Assembly: GCA_910577115.1 (NCBI GenBank)
Contig: CAJTMC010000012.1
Span: 32,754 to 96,753, forward strand
Direction of reading: 5' to 3'
Source of the DNA: an uncultured Lachnospiraceae bacterium
GTDB taxonomy: Bacteria; Bacillota; Clostridia; Lachnospirales; Lachnospiraceae
Length of the DNA stretch: 64,000 nt
Below the pieces are notes generated by a model. That model saw only the letters and a program-made list of their open reading frames with translations, made no database searches and had not been told where the DNA came from. Shown in pieces: positions 60,061 through 64,000 of the stretch. Position numbers and translations under genes: made by a program. Every line of letters starts with the position of its first letter. Positions within the stretch are counted from its first letter, which is position 1.

Positions 60061-60792
60061 AGGTAAAAATAGCTGTATCTCGTCGTGTATGACAAAATCC
60101 ACCCTTCTGTCCGTCAGATGCTTTTCTTTTGAAAAAAGGATTTTAAGCTGTTTGTGTTTTGGGTCCGTATTGTATTCAATCCTGTCATGATACATATTTT
60201 TCCCCATAATCAGAAGCACTTCCGCAGCCTCACATGCATTTGCGGCCTCGGTCATGATTTTTGCGTCACAACGCTCACCAATCAACCGGATATTCGGTCT
60301 CACAGCCGTCTTACAGTTATCACATAAAGGAATACCCGATGCATTTTTCATATATTGAATATCAAATACCTTATTACACCTGGAACATTTGTTCGAGTTC
60401 ATATTTCCGTTTAATTCGATTACATTTCTAAAATGAATCCCCTGCGGAATGCCATGAAAGTTCTGGCTAATCACCGCCGAAAGCTTTCCTTGTGCCTGCA
60501 GCCGCAAAAGTGCATCATAAGCAGGCGTCGCATTGACCTCCATTGTAAGAATTTCATTCTTATAAAAACGGTAAAACCGTTCCACTTTCGCATTAAAAAA
60601 ACTGGTGGAAAGCATGTCCTCCGGAGTATACCCATAGAGCTCCTCTGCCCTGTAGGTTTCCTCATTACTGTCAAGGTCATAGCCGCCTCCCTCTGTCAGC
60701 ATCTCAATTCCAAGCACTGCTACGATATTTCCTGCATCTGTGATTCTTTTCCGAATGTAATTGATTACTTTCTCATCTGTTTCCAATTTCAT
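60049..60792 (-). CDS. Sirtuin-like protein with degenerate active site
   Basis: The 247-residue protein has the sirtuin layout: a Rossmann core, NAD-loop position VAVLGIEMLTEGGGYD (GAG-S motif lost), SQNFHGIP where active sirtuins have TQNIDGL (Asp is H113), and a zinc site C136/C139/C157/C160. The catalytic His, in the family's (E)LHG motif, is N128 in VIELNGNMNS. Deacetylation by the usual mechanism is therefore unlikely; it may bind NAD or ADP-ribose. The ATG at 60792 has GAGGGG five bases upstream. It reads toward the GH13-like gene, 74 bases away. Confidence 0.85.
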   Translation of the reverse strand: MKLETDEKVINYIRKRITDAGNIVAVLGIEMLTEGGGYDLDSNEETYRAEELYGYTPEDMLSTSFFNAKVERFYRFYKNEILTMEVNATPAYDALLRLQAQGKLSAVISQNFHGIPQGIHFRNVIELNGNMNSNKCSRCNKVFDIQYMKNASGIPLCDNCKTAVRPNIRLIGERCDAKIMTEAANACEAAEVLLIMGKNMYHDRIEYNTDPKHKQLKILFSKEKHLTDRRVDFVIHDEIQLFLPAIV

Positions 60793-60985
60793 GACAGCCC
60801 CTCTGTTCTTTAAACTATACCCCATTATCATAATACTCGCTTTCCATACCTCGTGTCAAGTAGATACGCAAAGCCCACACTGAAAGGATTTACCAATATT
60901 TATTTATAATTTCTAAAGAATAACTTGATTTGTACACACAATATATGTAATATAGTAATGTATGTTTTTACAAAATTTCTGCCGT

Positions 60986-61015
60986 TTTCAAACAGCACGC
61001 AGAAAAAGGTATAGT
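60986..61015 (+). promoter_or_regulatory. Promoter of the DUF1292 gene
   Basis: TTTCAA and TATAGT are 18 bases apart, giving a short leader. Confidence 0.45.
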
Positions 61016-61040
61016 AAAATAAGAAAGGTATGGTATAAAA

Positions 61041-61385
61041 ATGGCTGAAAACGATACAAACGGCTATGATGATGAGGAAATGACCGTTGAGCTTGAACTT
61101 GACAACGGCGAAACAGTCAACTGTGCAATTATCACAATTCTGACGGTTGACAATCAGGACTATATTGTCCTTCTTCCACTTGATGAAGACGGCAATAACG
61201 AAGACGGTGAGGTATGGTTTTACCGATATGCAGAGGACGAAAACAATCCGAACGCCGAACCTTCCCTTTCCTATATTGATAATGATGAAGAATATGAAAA
61301 TGTAGCTGACGCCTTCGACGAGTATCTTGACACTGTTGAATTTGATGAAATTGTCAGCGACGACCAAAACAAGGAGGATATTTGA
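61041..61385 (+). CDS. DUF1292-family acidic protein
   Basis: The 114-residue, very acidic protein has the DUF1292 core (TVELELDNGETVNCAIITI, then YIVLLPLDEDG and EVWFYRYAEDE) and an Asp/Glu-rich tail. The family is widespread in Firmicutes and of unknown function. AAAGG lies before the ATG. The stop is one base before the start of the DUF2225 gene, so the two form an operon. Confidence 0.92.
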   Translation: MAENDTNGYDDEEMTVELELDNGETVNCAIITILTVDNQDYIVLLPLDEDGNNEDGEVWFYRYAEDENNPNAEPSLSYIDNDEEYENVADAFDEYLDTVEFDEIVSDDQNKEDI

Positions 61386-61386
61386 A

Positions 61387-62136
61387 ATGGACGACGCAAT
61401 TGCCAAGGAGAAAACACTTATACTGGACAGGAGATATACCTGCCCTATATGTGACAAACAGATCCGCGCTAAATCTGTGAAATCGAACTCCGCAAAATTT
61501 GTTGATACAATGGCAGACTTAAGACCAATTCACAACAATATTAACGTCACAAAATATGATGCTGTCTGCTGCCCGAACTGTGGTTTTGCGGCACTAACCA
61601 AGAATTTTACCACCACAACCTCAATACAGCGAAAACTGATTCACGAGCAAATAGAGGCAAATTATAAATCCCACGAGGAGGTTGAATGTGACATTTACAC
61701 GACCGAGGTTGCAATCAGCCGCATGAAAATGGTGCTTTTATGTACCGTCACAAAAGGCGGAAAAGAAAGTGAAATCGGAAATGTATGCGTCAAAATAAGC
61801 TGGCTGTATCAAAGCCTTGCAGAGGAGGTTTCCGACGACGATCCGAATGCCGAAGAAAAGCGTGCCATGTACATAAAAGAGGCTGACAATGCAGCGCTCA
61901 ACGCATATGAGCATCTTTCCAAGGCAAGAATGACAGAAGACTTCCCTATCGCAGGCATGAACGAGACGACGCTTGACTATCTCCTCGCCTACTATGCCTA
62001 CAAAAAGGGAGAATACCAGACCTGTATGCAGTATCTCTCCGGCGTGGTTTCAAACAGAAACACAACGCCGCGTCTCAAAGATAAGAGTTTGGAGTTAAAA
62101 GACCTTGTTGCTCCTAAGCTGCATGAAAACCAGTAA
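61387..62136 (+). CDS. DUF2225-family zinc-ribbon protein
   Basis: The 249-residue protein starts with YTCPICDKQIRAKSVK and continues to DAVCCPNCGFAA, a four-Cys zinc ribbon, and then an all-helical TPR-like part (SWLYQSLAEEV; NAALNAYEHLSKARM). This is DUF2225, of unknown function in Firmicutes. AAGGAGG lies nine bases before the ATG. The stop is two bases from the stop of the converging helicase gene, leaving no room for a terminator between them. Confidence 0.92.
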   Translation: MDDAIAKEKTLILDRRYTCPICDKQIRAKSVKSNSAKFVDTMADLRPIHNNINVTKYDAVCCPNCGFAALTKNFTTTTSIQRKLIHEQIEANYKSHEEVECDIYTTEVAISRMKMVLLCTVTKGGKESEIGNVCVKISWLYQSLAEEVSDDDPNAEEKRAMYIKEADNAALNAYEHLSKARMTEDFPIAGMNETTLDYLLAYYAYKKGEYQTCMQYLSGVVSNRNTTPRLKDKSLELKDLVAPKLHENQ

Positions 62137-62138
62137 TA

Positions 62139-63899
62139 TTATTCCAATATTTCATTTAAGAACCGCGAAGGCAGGAAATTTCCTGCCTCTTTTTCTTGTA
62201 TATGAAACAGAAAAAGCTTCTCCTTTGCGCGTGTCATCGCCACATAAAACATGCGCCGTTCTTCCTCAAGCTCCGCATCTGTCACTGCCTTTTTGTGCGG
62301 TACAACGCCTTCATTGACATCAGGCAGGATGACAACCTTCCACTCCAAGCCCTTTGATGCGTGCATTGTCACAATATTGACAGCATCCTCTGTATCCTTC
62401 TGCCTGCCCGCAGCCGCCTTCTGCATAACCGCATCATAACATGCAATATGCGTAAGCCACTCTTCTATCGTGTCAAAATCCTTTGCAAGCTGCTGCAGCT
62501 CGTCAAGCTCCTCTATTTTTGGGGCACTGTCAACGCTCCGCTCAAGGCACTGCTTTTTGATATACGCATCATAACCTACACCCTTTCGGATAAAATTCAC
62601 TGCCGAATACGGATTTAAGCCTTTTATAAAGTGAAAATCATCATACATCTGTATGATATTTGGCACCACATAATCCTCATTGCTGCAGGCATGCATCAGC
62701 TCCTGCATGGAAAAGGGCTTTAACGGCACGTTGCTTCGTCTGATATAGCGCACAGGACGATTCATAATGCGGAAAAAGTCCGAAACATTGTCCTCATAAA
62801 GCGCATACCTGAGATAAGCAGTCAAATCCATTGCAATCGGCGACTGATAAATATTTTTCGGCTGTTCTTTCATTCGGAAAGGAATCCCCTCCTGCATCAG
62901 GCTTTGCGCCGTATAAACCATATGATTTCCTGTACGGTAAAGGATTGCTATGTCACTGTAATGTGCACCTTCCTGCGCCATATACTGTTTGATTAAAAGT
63001 GCCGTATTCTTCGCCTGCTGATGCTTTGACACAAAAGAGTATAACTTAACTCCGTCAGTCAATAAGTTTTTTGTTTCCACTTGTTTTGAAAAGCGTGTCT
63101 TATTATGGGCAATCAGCTTTCCCGCCGTTTCCACAATATCGCGCCTGCTTCTGTAATTAACGTTGAGCAGAACCTGCTTTGCATTCGGATAATCCTTTTG
63201 AAAGTTCAGCATAATCTCAGGCTTGGAACCGCGAAAGCCGTATATCGCCTGATCATCATCTCCCACAATAAAAAGATTATCCTGCGGCTTTGCAATCAGC
63301 CGCACCACTTCATACTGCAAAGGACAGATATCCTGAAATTCATCAATTAAAATATATCGAAAACGCTCCTGCCACAGCTTTCGTGTTTCCGGACGCGATA
63401 TCAGTAAATCGCGGCATAACAGCACCATATCATCGAAATCAATAAGCCTGCGGCTGTTCATTTCCTTTTTATAGGCAGCAAAGATATATTCAAACATTGC
63501 CTGTGGCAGCGTTTCGCTCTCAATCTCCTGCGGGCTGATTCCATTGTTTTTCACTTTGCTGATTTCCGATAAAAGGCGTTGTATTATGTCATTGTCAGTA
63601 TCCTGTGTTTTGTCCTCATTCTGTTCCTGACTTATGAGCTCAGGCGGCATCTCCTCAAGAATTTGGGCAATCAGCTTATACTTATCGCCTTCCCGTATAA
63701 TATTTTCGGCTGTGAATTTGTATGTATATCTTAATATGTTGAAAAATGTGGCGTGAAATGTTCCAAAATTGACGGGACCGCCCTTTTGACTTGAGATTTG
63801 GAGAAACCGCTCCTGCATTTCCACCGCAGCAGCTTTTGTAAATGTGATAACAAGAATATCTTCCGGTTTGACATGAAGTTCTTCAAAGTCACGAACCAC
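62139..63899 (-). pseudogene. UvrD/PcrA-like DNA helicase, N terminus missing
   Basis: The 586-codon frame has helicase motifs Ia (VITFTKAAAVEM), II (ILIDEFQDI), III (IVGDDDQAIYGFRGS), IV (NVNYRSRRDIV), V (VTMHASKGLEW) and VI (FYVAMTRAK) of superfamily 1A. Motif I (Walker A, GxGKT), which should lie about 30 residues before motif Ia, is absent. Coding similarity ends near VVRDFEELHVKPED, just where a palindrome array starts, and an in-frame stop lies about 20 codons upstream. As it stands it cannot bind ATP normally. A start outside the window rejoined by some means cannot be excluded. Confidence 0.75.
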
Positions 63900-64000
63900 C
63901 AGCCCTGCTGGTGGTTTGCTGTTGGCCCTACTGGGCCGATGTTACTTTTCCGCCTAAAGGCGGTCCGGTAAACCATTATCTTGTTACTCTTCCGCCTAAA
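63895..64000. mobile_element. Array of short palindromes at the helicase breakpoint
   Basis: Within about 105 bases: ACCACCAGC-CCT-GCTGGTGGT (63895-63915), GGCCC-TACT-GGGCC (63924-63937), CCGCC-TAAA-GGCGG (63950-63963), and a direct repeat of GTTACTTTTCCGCCTAAA (63941-63958) at 63983-64000 with one change. Such subterminal hairpins are usual at ends of IS200/IS605-type or palindrome-associated elements. The element, if it is one, continues beyond the window. Confidence 0.5.

Overview
The window looks like a chromosomal segment of a Gram-positive, low-to-mid GC anaerobe of the Clostridia, most likely Lachnospiraceae. The reasons are family content (CD1871A-type CXXC peptide, DUF1015, DUF1292, DUF2225, a MetH split from its activation domain, serC-serA and ilvB-ilvD-leuB sets), strong AGGAGG-type ribosome binding sites almost everywhere, and short T-tailed terminators. 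No rRNA, CRISPR array, intact prophage or intact insertion sequence was seen. Most genes are on the minus strand; only seven clear CDSs are on the plus strand.

Layout. 1-2768: an ABC ATPase cut by the window edge, a nuclease-domain remnant, and an OmpR-type response regulator with an intramembrane-sensing kinase. 2796-8691: a tightly packed minus-strand series running from an orphan HicB-like repressor through a TlpA lipoprotein, a 47-residue CXXC peptide and a membrane ferredoxin protein to a 1025-residue hybrid kinase with an HPt domain and a double receiver protein; it may read on into the OmpR two-component pair. 8692-9866: palindrome-rich intergenic DNA, a CopZ-like gene with a structured leader, and tRNA-Leu(CAG). 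9994-15628: a compact acyl-activation operon (SCP2-like protein, membrane-anchored hydrolase, condensation-like protein, free acyl carrier protein, acyl-adenylating ligase) facing a TetR gene, with two copies of a TetR-type operator between them.

15695-31160 is housekeeping: MscS, DUF1015, serine synthesis (serC, serA), an L,D-transpeptidase, branched-chain amino acid synthesis (leuB, ilvD, ilvB), yajC, tgt, a VanY-like carboxypeptidase and aroC. 31296-43492: a beta-propeller protein, a helical-repeat protein, a GntR-ABC-permease operon with a clear promoter and operator, an HTH gene remnant, a coiled-coil protein built on a 21-bp tandem repeat, an iron-sulfur aldo/keto reductase, a second TetR-like regulator and a heterodimeric ABC exporter. 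43617-53723: GreA, an OFA-family MFS transporter, TrmB-lysA, a DUF4026/DUF2314-like protein, a GGDEF protein and a second hybrid kinase.

53882-64000: split methionine synthase, then a minus-strand group of unusual genes: a glycogen-debranching-like protein that has lost its GH13 nucleophile and other motif residues, a DUF5662 protein, and a His/Cys-rich peptide whose ribosome binding site lies inside a perfect 14-bp hairpin. Beside them is a sirtuin-like protein whose catalytic His is Asn. The window ends with DUF1292-DUF2225 and a UvrD-like helicase whose N-terminal coding sequence, including the Walker A region, breaks off at an array of short palindromes.

The most interesting parts are the TetR-controlled acyl operon, the HicB-redox-phosphorelay operon, the two neighbouring pseudoenzymes with the hairpin-gated metal-binding-like peptide, the recurrent 46-nt palindromic element, and the palindrome array that truncates the helicase. 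All functions are read from sequence motifs and memory of protein families; no database search was possible.
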